The notes beneath the pieces are model-generated. The model searched no databases. It worked only from the letters and a program-made list of their open reading frames with translations, and was not told where the DNA came from. DNA of 64,000 bases from Porticoccaceae bacterium (GTDB taxonomy: Bacteria; Pseudomonadota; Gammaproteobacteria; Pseudomonadales; Porticoccaceae), in contig JAQWUP010000061.1 of assembly GCA_029242085.1 (NCBI GenBank), positions 1 through 64,000 on the forward strand, read 5' to 3'. Numbering within the stretch: the stretch's first letter is position 1; each line of letters starts with the position of its first letter. The position numbers were made by a program, and so were the translations under genes. Shown here in pieces: positions 56,438 through 64,000 of this stretch.

Positions 56438-57210
56438 CAGGTGATCACCAATGGTCTTTTGGTCACTGGGTGCTGAGCAATAATTGACTTCACCCCGAAT
56501 ACCTTGTCGATTAGCGCCTCGGTAAGAACAGCTTCTGGGCTGCCCTGAGCGGCGATTACACCACCATCAAAAACCACCAGATTATCAGCACACCGCGCTG
56601 CCAGATTTAGGTCATGGACAACCATTATCACGCCCACAGCTTTATCAGCCAGTTGCCGCACAATATCCAGAGTCAATTTCTGATGGGACAGATCAAAGGC
56701 CGAAGTAGGCTCATCGAGTACTAAAAACTGATCTCCCAAATGACTGGCCTGCCAGATTTGTGTGAGTACCCGCGCCAGCTGGACTCGCTGTTTTTCCCCG
56801 CCAGACATCTGGGTATACAGGCGCTTTTGCAAATAGCTGGCATCGACCAGATCCAGAGCCTCGGTAATGATCTCTCTGTCTTTGCTCAGCCCGGTCTTGT
56901 GAGGAATCCGTCCCAGGCCGACCACCTCGTCTGCGGTAAAGGGAAAGTTCAACATGGTGTGTTGCGGCAGAACTGCCAGCAGTTGCGCCTTATCCAGCAA
57001 CGACCAGTGCTGCAACAGTCGATTGTTAAGATAGACTTGGCCCTGAGTGGGTGCCATCTCTCCGGTTAGCACTTTGAGCAAACTGGATTTGCCCGCTCCA
57101 TTGGGCCCCACTATGGCGGTCACCTTGCCAGCCTCGACCTGAAGGCTGATATTGCGCAGCAGATCAAAGCCCGCCAGATGCAGTGAAATATGGTCGGCCA
57201 GCAGACTCAC
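56437..57210 (-). CDS. btuD: BtuD, cobalamin ABC transporter ATPase
   Basis: 257 residues of the FepC/BtuD/HmuV type: Walker A GPNGAGKSSL, Q-loop AVLPQHTMLNF, signature MSGGEKQRVQLARVLTQ, Walker B FLVLDEPTSAFDLSHQ, switch MVVHDLNLAARCADNLVVF. Energises BtuC. The haemin transporter HmuV resembles it, so the assignment rests on the B12 context. Confidence 0.9.
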   Translation of the reverse strand: MSLLADHISLHLAGFDLLRNISLQVEAGKVTAIVGPNGAGKSSLLKVLTGEMAPTQGQVYLNNRLLQHWSLLDKAQLLAVLPQHTMLNFPFTADEVVGLGRIPHKTGLSKDREIITEALDLVDASYLQKRLYTQMSGGEKQRVQLARVLTQIWQASHLGDQFLVLDEPTSAFDLSHQKLTLDIVRQLADKAVGVIMVVHDLNLAARCADNLVVFDGGVIAAQGSPEAVLTEALIDKVFGVKSIIAQHPVTKRPLVIT

Positions 57211-57213
57211 AGA

Positions 57214-58233
57214 TCACACATCCCTGCGCTGTTGCAGCAACAGCGCGACAAAAAAGGGTGCACCCAGCAGTGCCGTTAATATGCCGGTGGGCAGCTCAGC
57301 TGGGATCACGACAATGCGCGCCAGACTGTCGGCAATCACCAACAAGGTGGCACCGGCAAGCGCTGAAGCGGGCACTAACCAGCGGTGATCCGGGCCAATG
57401 GCTAGGCGCACAATATGGGGCATAATCAAGCCTACAAAACCCACCAGCCCAGCTAGGGCAACAGAGACACCCACCCCCAGAGCAGTGAGTACAATCAGTC
57501 GGCGTTTAACCCGCTGCACATCGATGCCCAGGTGCCGCGCTTCGGACTCGCCCAGCAACAATGCATTGAGCGCCTTACTCTCGCGGGGGAACAGCCATAT
57601 CAATAGCAGTGCAACCGCGCCCATAATTGTCACCTTTGTCCAGCTGGCGCCACTCAGATTGCCCATTTGCCAGAGGCTAATCTGGCGCAACATATCATTG
57701 TCAGAAAAATAGCTGAGTAAACTATTTAGTGCTCCCGCCAGGGCCCCGATAGCGATACCCGCCAACAACATGGTGGTCACAGAGGTACCAATACCAGAGG
57801 TTGCCAATCGATAAACCAGCAATGTGGCGGCAAAGCCACCCAAAAAGGCGCCCACTGCCACCAGGGACAGGCCCAGCAATGCCCCTGACTGAATAAAGCC
57901 ACCGGCGGTGACAATCATAAGACTGGCCCCCACAGAGGCGCCGCTGGATACTCCGATCAAGGAGGGGTCGGCCAGAGGGTTGCGGAACAGACCCTGCATA
58001 ACGGCACCGGTGCTGGCTAGCACAGCGCCGACAGTAATAGCCAACAGAATGCGTGGCAGGCGAATATCAAAAAGAATAGTATGAGTTTGGGTATTAACCG
58101 AATTGCCAGTCAGGGCACTCAGCGCATCTGACACTGAGATATCCACAGTGCCGACAGTTATCGAAACCAGCATGGCCACTGGTAACAATATCGCCAGCGA
58201 CCAGATTAAGCTAGGTGCGGAGAAGTGGCGCAA
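57214..58233 (-). CDS. btuC: BtuC, cobalamin ABC transporter permease
   Basis: 339 residues with about ten membrane helices of the FecCD family: LSALTGNSVNTQTHTILFDIRLPRILLAITVGA, MQGLFRNPLADPSLIGVSSGA, GLVGFVGLIMPHIVRLAIGPDHRWLVP. The start is a TTG at 58233 immediately after the cobO stop (TAA TTG); no better start precedes the first helix. Confidence 0.9.
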   Translation of the reverse strand: MRHFSAPSLIWSLAILLPVAMLVSITVGTVDISVSDALSALTGNSVNTQTHTILFDIRLPRILLAITVGAVLASTGAVMQGLFRNPLADPSLIGVSSGASVGASLMIVTAGGFIQSGALLGLSLVAVGAFLGGFAATLLVYRLATSGIGTSVTTMLLAGIAIGALAGALNSLLSYFSDNDMLRQISLWQMGNLSGASWTKVTIMGAVALLLIWLFPRESKALNALLLGESEARHLGIDVQRVKRRLIVLTALGVGVSVALAGLVGFVGLIMPHIVRLAIGPDHRWLVPASALAGATLLVIADSLARIVVIPAELPTGILTALLGAPFFVALLLQQRRDV

Positions 58234-58848
58234 TTAATAATCCACGCCCTTGCGAGCCATCACGCCAGAGTTATAGGCATGTTTTACTTCTTTAATTTCG
58301 GAGACGGTATCTGCCATATCGGCCAACGCTGAGCCGCCACCGCGGCCGGTGACCACTACCGATTGATTCTCGGGGCGGTTTTTAAGCGCATTGAAAATCA
58401 TCTCCTGATCCAGATATTTAAAGCTCAGCATATAGGTCAATTCGTCGAGCACCACCAGATGATAGCTTTTATCACCGAGCATTTTTTCAGCTACTGCCCA
58501 ACTCTTTTCCGCGGCGGCTATATCTGCAGAGCGATCCTGAGTGTCCCAGGTAAAACCCGTACCCATCTGCTGAAAAGTCACCTGGGGGCAGTGATCGCGT
58601 ACATACATTTCTTCTCCGGATAACTGGGCGCCTTTAATAAACTGCACCACGCCGACTTTGTAGCCATAGCCCAGCGCGCGCATCACCATGCCAAAGGCAG
58701 AGCTGGACTTGCCCTTGCCATTGCCGGTAAGCAGGATAAATACCCCGCGCTCGGTGTCCGCAGCTGCAATTGAAGAATCGACATTCTCTTTAAGTTTTTG
58801 CATCTTGGTTTTATAACTACTGTCTTTTTTTGCCTGTTCGTCTGTCAT
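58234..58848 (-). CDS. cobO: Cob(I)yrinic acid a,c-diamide adenosyltransferase
   Basis: CobO/BtuR/CobA-type ATP:corrinoid adenosyltransferase, 204 residues, P-loop GNGKGKSSSAFGMVMRALG, LLVGVVQFIKGAQLSGEE region and DELTYMLSFKYLD. Makes adenosyl-cobalamin precursors from scavenged corrinoids. Its stop is directly followed by btuC. N-terminal residues 1-35 are basic and charged. Confidence 0.94.
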   Translation of the reverse strand: MTDEQAKKDSSYKTKMQKLKENVDSSIAAADTERGVFILLTGNGKGKSSSAFGMVMRALGYGYKVGVVQFIKGAQLSGEEMYVRDHCPQVTFQQMGTGFTWDTQDRSADIAAAEKSWAVAEKMLGDKSYHLVVLDELTYMLSFKYLDQEMIFNALKNRPENQSVVVTGRGGGSALADMADTVSEIKEVKHAYNSGVMARKGVDY

Positions 58849-58860
58849 TGGACTGTAACC

Positions 58861-59775
58861 TTATTCAACAATTTTGGTCGCCTCGGGTAATCCCGCTGGC
58901 AATGAATGAATACTGGGATGCAATGCATTGGCCATAATCTCTAGCGCATCCACTAGCCTGGGGCCCGGACGGCTAAAGTAGGCATTGCCATCCACCAGAA
59001 AAACCTTTGTATGTGACCTGGCCTGCAGCGCGATAAAGCCATCGCAGGCCAGAAACTGTTCTACATCCTGCATGGAGCGCTCAATATTAAAACCACAGAG
59101 CGCGATAAAAATCGCATCTGGATTAGCGTCAATTAACTGCTGCCAGTCGCGGCGCTGAGAGGGTTGTTGCTCAGCCCCAAAACAGGGCTCACCACCGGCC
59201 AGTGCGATAATCTCCGGACTCCAGTGACCGCCGTCAAATAGCGGATCCAGCCAGTCCAGCAGAGCAACTCTGGGTTTCTCTGCAGTGGTCTCTGAGCGCG
59301 CCGCCACAGTATCAATACGCCCCTGTAATTCTGCTCTGTAGCCCCTGCCCTGCTCGACGCAGCCGGCAGCTTCAGCCAGTAAGTCTACGGTATCTAAGAC
59401 ATCATTCAGGCAGATGGGCTCTAGGTTCACGACTCTGGGCTCACCGGGCAAACTGCCGATGGCTCTGGCCACATCGCTGCCAGACACCGCACAGACATCA
59501 CAGAGGGCCTGGGTAACAATCAGGTCTGGTTCGAGCTCGGTCAGTGGCGGCATCACTAAATCATACAGCGCCTCATCGTTCTTGAGCTGATCGGTCACCA
59601 GGCGGTCTATTTCACCACTATCCAGACCTTCGGGAATGCGCGAGCTAGTCAGTATTGGCAGGCCAACCACTGAGGGTGGATAGTCGCATTCATGGGATAC
59701 ACCCACCAGTTGATCACGCAGCCCGAGGCCACAGACCAGCTCGGTAGCACTGGGTAATAGTGACACAATTTTCAT
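58861..59775 (-). CDS. Second cobalamin-binding protein, without signal peptide
   Basis: 304 residues of the same periplasmic-binding fold as BtuF (KIVSLLPSATELVCGLGLRDQLVGVSHECDYP, ALCDVCAVS, LDPLFDGGHWSPEIIALAGGEPCFG), but the N-terminus starts directly at the mature domain with no signal sequence, so it probably stays in the cytoplasm. It overlaps the DUF71 gene by 4 nt. The sequence HECDYP and CDVC are conserved for this clade and may contact corrinoid. Confidence 0.82.
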   Translation of the reverse strand: MKIVSLLPSATELVCGLGLRDQLVGVSHECDYPPSVVGLPILTSSRIPEGLDSGEIDRLVTDQLKNDEALYDLVMPPLTELEPDLIVTQALCDVCAVSGSDVARAIGSLPGEPRVVNLEPICLNDVLDTVDLLAEAAGCVEQGRGYRAELQGRIDTVAARSETTAEKPRVALLDWLDPLFDGGHWSPEIIALAGGEPCFGAEQQPSQRRDWQQLIDANPDAIFIALCGFNIERSMQDVEQFLACDGFIALQARSHTKVFLVDGNAYFSRPGPRLVDALEIMANALHPSIHSLPAGLPEATKIVE

Positions 59776-60470
59776 GGCGACTCCTTCAACAGCAAATCAG
59801 CATAGACAAAACCCTCTCTGTTGACCACCTCGCCTGCCACCACCGGAATGGGCTGCATAAACATGGGGCCATCCCAGGCAAAGGTGTGAAATTCACCATT
59901 TTCACCACAGGGGTCCACAGCCTCTGGTAGCTCGCCAAGCAACTGATTGGAGAATTCTCTGCCAGCCAGATGATCAGATACAACACGCGGATCGAGACAA
60001 GTAATAGTCGCTTTAAGGCCACCATCAATCATTTGCTGAGCCAGTTTTCTGGTGGGAATTTGCCACAGGGGAAAAATCAGTTCCAGACCGGTGCCGGCCA
60101 TCTGCTGTTCGCGGTAACTGCGAATATCCTCCAAAAACAGATCGCCAAAGGCCACTGCATCCATCTGCAGCTGGGAACGAACATCATCCAGTGCAGTACC
60201 CATAATGGCTTCGTACTGCTCATTGGTACAGGGCCAGGGCAAGGGGATTTCAATCAGCGGCAAATCAGCAGCCTCTGCCTGAAGCCGCAATAGCCGCTCG
60301 CGCACGCCATGAATAGCCGAGCGATTGAACTGGCTGTTAAAGGTGGTGAGTAGTCCCACCACCTCAACAGCTGAGTCTTGCTGCAGCTGATACAGGGTCC
60401 AGGCCGAGTCTTTACCACTGCTCCAGGAGAGCAGTACCCGTTTGATACCTGTTTCAGCCGCGTTTTTCAT
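59772..60470 (-). CDS. DUF71/COG2102 ATP-pyrophosphatase, B12-linked subfamily
   Basis: 232 residues. PP-loop motif VLLSWSSGKDSAWTLY at residues 12-27, and the C-terminal GENGEFHTFAWDGPMF. Archaeal/eukaryal relatives are diphthine-ammonia ligases; published comparative genomics predicts a separate bacterial subfamily in B12 salvage. Here it sits between btuB and the signal-less cobalamin-binding gene, which fits the second role, possibly amidation of scavenged corrinoids. The activity itself is inferred. Confidence 0.85.
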   Translation of the reverse strand: MKNAAETGIKRVLLSWSSGKDSAWTLYQLQQDSAVEVVGLLTTFNSQFNRSAIHGVRERLLRLQAEAADLPLIEIPLPWPCTNEQYEAIMGTALDDVRSQLQMDAVAFGDLFLEDIRSYREQQMAGTGLELIFPLWQIPTRKLAQQMIDGGLKATITCLDPRVVSDHLAGREFSNQLLGELPEAVDPCGENGEFHTFAWDGPMFMQPIPVVAGEVVNREGFVYADLLLKESP

Positions 60471-60493
60471 CTGCTCATGATTACGAGTAGCCT

Positions 60494-62410
60494 TTACAGA
60501 CTAAAACGCACACCCAGGCTGGCGCCAAAACCCAGTGTCTGATAGCCAAACACTTCTTCATAATCATCATCGAGAACATTATCAAGGCGCAGATAAATAT
60601 CCAGCTTGTCTGATGCACTGTAGTTGGCGTTGATATTGATCAGCGTGTAATCATCCATAGTCACTGTCTGAGACGGTGCTGGCCATGGTGGGAAGTACGT
60701 GTCAGTCTGGCTGCCACTGTGCTGTGCGTTGGTGTTAATCTGCAGGTTATCCATGGCCTGCCAGGCTAGGTTCAGACTGCCAGTATGGCGTGCACGACGT
60801 ATTTCATCGGTGTAGCCACCTGTACCGTCGGCCTCAACTGAATCTGTGTAGCTGTAGGCTGCATTGATCATCAGGCTATTGCTCATGTTTAGAGAGGCGG
60901 TTAACTCAACACCCCGACGCTTGCTTTGTCCGTCTTTATTGCCAGACGTATAGGCAAAGGTTGCCGGATCATAGACAAAACCATCAATCTCGCTTTCCAG
61001 TTCTGTATCAAACAATGTGGCTGACAGCTTTAACTCACCTATCTGCTTATCCATACCCAACTCCCAGCTGGAAGACTCTTCCGGCTCAAGGTTAGGATTG
61101 CCGATAAAGTTGGTGTAAAAACCAAACCGCTCTGTAAATGTAGGGTTCTTTACCGCTGTGCCATAGGCAGAGCGCAGGCGGAGGCGATCATTTAGCTGGT
61201 ATATGGCTTCAACTCTGAAGGTATTGGCGCTGTCGAACTCTGAATTATCGTCATAGCGACCACTGGCTGCAACTGTCAGGTCATCGGAAATCTCGCTGCG
61301 CAACTCTAGGGCAAAGCTGTCGGTATCGCGCTCGCGATCCTGGTTGGGGTCAAGACCCCAGCTCAATGGACCACTCTGTTTGTAGTCTTCTTCTTCACGC
61401 TCAGCGAGCAGAGAAAGTCGCTGCCCGCCATTGTTCCAAAATAGAGAGCTAATATACTGAATCTGATCCTTGGTTGATGCAGTCACATTACCCAGAGCTC
61501 CATCAGCAAATGCTTCGTTATCATTATTCGACTGGGCAACCATCAGCTTGTGCTGCCAGCGACCGTCTGCAGAGTTGAAGTCGCCCTGCACGCGCATGGT
61601 GCTATTGCGGAATTCCGACACTCTGTCCTGATCTTCAACGAGACCATCAAAATCGTTATCGGCATCAAATTCATTCATGCCATCTGAGTGACGGGCCGCA
61701 ACTGAAATTCGCAGCTCATCGCTAACCTGAAGTCCCGCTTTAAAGTTAATGCTGGTATTTTCATAGCCATCTTTCTCATCGCCAGTACGCGAGATATTTT
61801 CTCCATCGGTCTGCATATCGCTAAAGCCAAGACGAACATCGAAATTGCCCTGTTTGGCTCCAACATTAAAACCACGGCGCTGAGTCGAGAAGCTGCCGGA
61901 TTCTGTAAATACTCTGGCACTAAACGGCTCATTAGCACTGCGGGAAATAATATTGATCACACCGGCCATAGCATCGCTGCCACGCATAGAACTCTGTGGA
62001 CCGCGAATCACTTCGATGCGCTCAATATCATCAGCAGCCAAAACTCCCCAGTTAAGCTCATCGCTCTGGGACGGATCATTGGCTTCAACGCCATCAATTA
62101 ACACTAACAGATGATTAGCCTCGGCGCCGCGAGCACGGATTTGAGTCTGAGAACCCTGCACACCACTGCGGCTCACGGCCAGCCCGGGCACGTCACGCAG
62201 TAAGTCGCTAACACTCAAAGCTGCACGGTTTTTTAACTGTTCGCTGTCGATTACCGTAATGGCATTAGCTGATTTATTGGCAGCAATAGGCACCAGAGAA
62301 GCACTGACCAGAACTTCCTGGATTTCTGCTTCAGCCGCTGTCACTGCTGGAATAGTAAAACAAGATGCGGACAACACTATTGCCGTCGCAAGAATAGATG
62401 GTTTTTTCAT
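60494..62410 (-). CDS. btuB: BtuB, TonB-dependent cobalamin receptor
   Basis: 638 residues, outer-membrane 22-strand barrel with plug. Signal peptide ATAIVLSASCFTIPAVTAAEA; TonB-box-like EIQEVLVSA; plug with VIDSEQLKNRAALSVSDLLRDVPGLAVSRSG and EVIRGPQSSMRGSDAMAGVINI; ends GFGASLGVRFSL. The ATG follows AGAGGA by 6 nt. The upstream leader is the cobalamin riboswitch, supporting B12 as ligand. First gene of the operon. Confidence 0.93.
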   Translation of the reverse strand: MKKPSILATAIVLSASCFTIPAVTAAEAEIQEVLVSASLVPIAANKSANAITVIDSEQLKNRAALSVSDLLRDVPGLAVSRSGVQGSQTQIRARGAEANHLLVLIDGVEANDPSQSDELNWGVLAADDIERIEVIRGPQSSMRGSDAMAGVINIISRSANEPFSARVFTESGSFSTQRRGFNVGAKQGNFDVRLGFSDMQTDGENISRTGDEKDGYENTSINFKAGLQVSDELRISVAARHSDGMNEFDADNDFDGLVEDQDRVSEFRNSTMRVQGDFNSADGRWQHKLMVAQSNNDNEAFADGALGNVTASTKDQIQYISSLFWNNGGQRLSLLAEREEEDYKQSGPLSWGLDPNQDRERDTDSFALELRSEISDDLTVAASGRYDDNSEFDSANTFRVEAIYQLNDRLRLRSAYGTAVKNPTFTERFGFYTNFIGNPNLEPEESSSWELGMDKQIGELKLSATLFDTELESEIDGFVYDPATFAYTSGNKDGQSKRRGVELTASLNMSNSLMINAAYSYTDSVEADGTGGYTDEIRRARHTGSLNLAWQAMDNLQINTNAQHSGSQTDTYFPPWPAPSQTVTMDDYTLININANYSASDKLDIYLRLDNVLDDDYEEVFGYQTLGFGASLGVRFSL

Positions 62411-62526
62411 GGGTTCCTCTAACGCTCACACCCGAGCAATTAATAAATATAAACGGGGCGTATGGGCAGAGGGACAGAGACTGTCAATCAGCACAAGACC
62501 GCACCCCGCGGTTTGTCTACATAGCG

Positions 62527-62746
62527 ATAGGCCGGTCTCCGGACTCATAAGTGAACTATTTAACACAGCTCTATTTCGCTACCTTCCCATGCCTTAGCAC
62601 AGTGGTATCACAGCCAAATATTCTTATTTACCGTTGCGGGGGCAGTATCGGAATTGCCGTTAACACCAAACTCAGGTGAGGCGCACCGATTTCCCATTTC
62701 ACTCGGATTGAGTCAAGCTTTCCTGTGACTAAACCTGAGAACCTAT
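62527..62746 (-). promoter_or_regulatory. Cobalamin riboswitch
   Basis: Minus-strand leader with the B12-box elements in order: P1 5' strand ATAGG (62746-62742), GGGAAATCGGTGCG (about 62697-62684), CCGATACTGCCCCCGCAACGG (about 62652-62632), ACCACTGTG (62607-62599), ATGGGAAGG, and AGTCCGGAGACCGGCC with P1 3' strand CCTAT (62531-62527). It lies 116 nt before btuB. Downstream GC-rich hairpins (ACCGC-ACCCC-GCGGT and GACAG-AGA-CTGTC read on plus) lack T-runs, so translational or weak attenuation control is possible. Confidence 0.92.
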
Positions 62747-62873
62747 TGCCGAAGCAAGAGCGGGCAATCTACTCCTGCGCGCATTTGTTGTCAATCTGGA
62801 TCGCTAACAAATTTGATTGGCCCGTGCTAATCTCTGTCCCAGACAACATAGCGAATCACAAGGGGGGGAAAGT

Positions 62874-63158
62874 ATGTTGGCCGTATTGATCAAACGCGTA
62901 TTAGCGTCAGAGATGGAAACCACCTATGAAGAGTTCTCGCGCAAGGTTATTCAAGCGGCGGTGCCAGCCAAAGGCTTTATTTCAAGCAAGTCGTTTAAGG
63001 ACTTTAACGACAGTAAGATTCGCTACACATTGATCCAGATGGAGAGCCTGGCCGACTGGAAGGTCTGGTATCAGTCTGATGAACGCCAAACGGCACTGCG
63101 GCAAATTGAGCCTCTGCTGCGCGAACCTGAAGATATATCAATATTAACTACTGCTTAG
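62874..63158 (+). CDS. Antibiotic-biosynthesis-monooxygenase-fold small protein
   Basis: 94 residues from the ATG at 62874, preceded by GGGGGGGAAAGT. Ferredoxin-like dimeric alpha-beta barrel (ABM) fold: MLAVLIKRVL, FSRKVIQAAVPAKGFISSKSFKD, YTLIQMESLADWKVWYQSDERQTAL. Such proteins range from haem monooxygenases to signalling roles; function unknown here. An open frame to 62817 is rejected. Converges on radA. Confidence 0.75.
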   Translation: MLAVLIKRVLASEMETTYEEFSRKVIQAAVPAKGFISSKSFKDFNDSKIRYTLIQMESLADWKVWYQSDERQTALRQIEPLLREPEDISILTTA

Positions 63159-63170
63159 GTTTCAACCGAC

Positions 63171-64000
63171 CTAAGACACAGCATCCAGCGCCTCAGTCAC
63201 CCTACGCACGGGAATAATAGTCATACCTTTAATCGGCTGTTTAGGCGCATTGCCCGCCGGCACAATCGCCCGAGTAAAACCATGCTTGGCCGCCTCGCGC
63301 AGCCGCTCCTGACCATTGGCCACCGGACGAATCTCACCCGCCAATCCAACTTCGCCAAAGACCACCAAATCTTGCGGTAGAGATCTATCTCGAAAACTGG
63401 AGATCACCGACAGGATCAATGCTAAGTCAGCACTGGTTTCCAATACCTTGACGCCACCCACCACATTGACGAACACATCCTGATCACCCACCGATATACC
63501 GCCATGGCGATGCAGCACCGCCAACAGCATAGATAGACGATTGTGATCCAGACCCACGGTGACCCGGCGCGGATTACCCAAGTGACTGTCATCGACCAGT
63601 GCTTGCAGCTCAACCAACAGCGGCCGAGTGCCCTCCCAGACCACCATCACCACACTGCCGGAAGACACCTCTTCACCGCGCTGAAGAAAAATAGCGGAGG
63701 GATTAGCCACTTCTTTCAGGCCTTTATCGGTCATGGCGAAAACACCCAGCTCATTGACCGCACCAAAGCGATTTTTATTGCTGCGCAGGGTTCGAAAATG
63801 GCTGTCGCTGGACCCCTCAAGCATCAGTGAGCAGTCAATCATATGCTCCAACACCTTGGGCCCTGCCAGGGAGCCATCTTTGGTGACATGGCCGACCAAA
63901 ATTAAAACCGTGCCAGTCTGCTTGGCAAAGCGCACCAGCATTGAGGCGCTTTCACGCACCTGGGATACACTGCCCGGCGCCGAGGCCACCTCTTCCATAT
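63171..64000 (-). CDS. radA: RadA (Sms), DNA recombination/repair protein (3' part)
   Basis: RecA-like DNA-branch-migration protein, C-terminal about 276 residues; the zinc finger and Walker A are beyond the window. Visible are TVLILVGHVTKDGSLAGPKVLEHMIDC, the RadA-specific RSNKNRFGAVNELGVFAM, and the Lon-protease-like C-terminal domain (VNVVGGVKV, VVFGEVGLAGEIRPV, FTRAIVPAGNAPKQ). Ends convergent with the ABM gene, 12 nt away. Confidence 0.95.
   Translation of the reverse strand, partial: MEEVASAPGSVSQVRESASMLVRFAKQTGTVLILVGHVTKDGSLAGPKVLEHMIDCSLMLEGSSDSHFRTLRSNKNRFGAVNELGVFAMTDKGLKEVANPSAIFLQRGEEVSSGSVVMVVWEGTRPLLVELQALVDDSHLGNPRRVTVGLDHNRLSMLLAVLHRHGGISVGDQDVFVNVVGGVKVLETSADLALILSVISSFRDRSLPQDLVVFGEVGLAGEIRPVANGQERLREAAKHGFTRAIVPAGNAPKQPIKGMTIIPVRRVTEALDAVS

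Overview
This 64 kb window comes from a gammaproteobacterial chromosome. The gene orders rlmE-ftsH / yhbY, yrbG-kdsD-kdsC-lptCAB-rpoN-hpf-ptsN-rapZ-npr, murA-hisG-hisD-hisC-algW and yhdP-rng-maf-mreDCB / gatCAB are the arrangements known from Pseudomonas and relatives. Moderate GC, a Pseudomonas-like but diverged gene order, B12 salvage genes and a TonB receptor fit a marine Cellvibrionales-type organism (SAR92/Porticoccaceae-like). That placement is inference only; no rRNA or tRNA gene was seen.

Layout. 1-8.4 kb: the 5' part of ftsH with rlmE, yhbY, an AlgW/DegS protease, hisC-hisD-hisG, murA, ibaG and an mlaC that has lost mlaFEDB. 8.5-18.4 kb: a cation exchanger, Kdo synthesis (kdsD, kdsC), LPS export (lptC, lptA, lptB), then rpoN with the nitrogen-PTS genes (hpf, ptsN, rapZ, npr), mgtE and darP. 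A near-consensus sigma-54 promoter lies directly in front of rpoN. 18.4-27.9 kb, minus strand: nitrilase-like hydrolase, yhdP, rng, maf, mreD, mreC, mreB. 28.1-32.2 kb: gatCAB, a PA4642-type small protein and a phosphatase-like protein.

32.2-38.7 kb is the most accessory part: a DoxX protein, a small lipoprotein, a UDG-family protein, a 34-residue membrane microprotein behind an FNR/ANR-like box, a decayed higBA toxin-antitoxin pair, dispersed palindromic repeats, a TauD-type dioxygenase, DUF2256, a FAD oxidoreductase, a PhnA-like protein, a class II aldolase-family protein and a peroxiredoxin-like lipoprotein, ending in a tandem array of roughly 110-bp palindromic units. 38.7-53.9 kb: an acyl-CoA dehydrogenase, AzlCD, an SDR, a methyltransferase-like protein with a bactofilin, two ABC-F proteins (YheS, EttA), an ABC exporter, a GST, a saccharopine-dehydrogenase-like protein, a thioesterase, free-Met-sulfoxide reductase, a SPOR lipoprotein and DUF4404. 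54.1-55.6 kb: amt with its terminator.

55.6-62.8 kb is a complete B12-salvage operon on the minus strand, headed by a cobalamin riboswitch: btuB, a DUF71/COG2102 ATP-pyrophosphatase, a second cobalamin-binding protein without a signal peptide, cobO, btuC, btuD and btuF. TonB-dependent uptake, ABC import, adenosylation and probably remodelling of scavenged corrinoids are thus under one riboswitch. The window closes with a small monooxygenase-fold protein and the 3' part of radA.

Starts were moved downstream of the longest open frame where Shine-Dalgarno position, family length or signal peptide favoured it; each case is noted.
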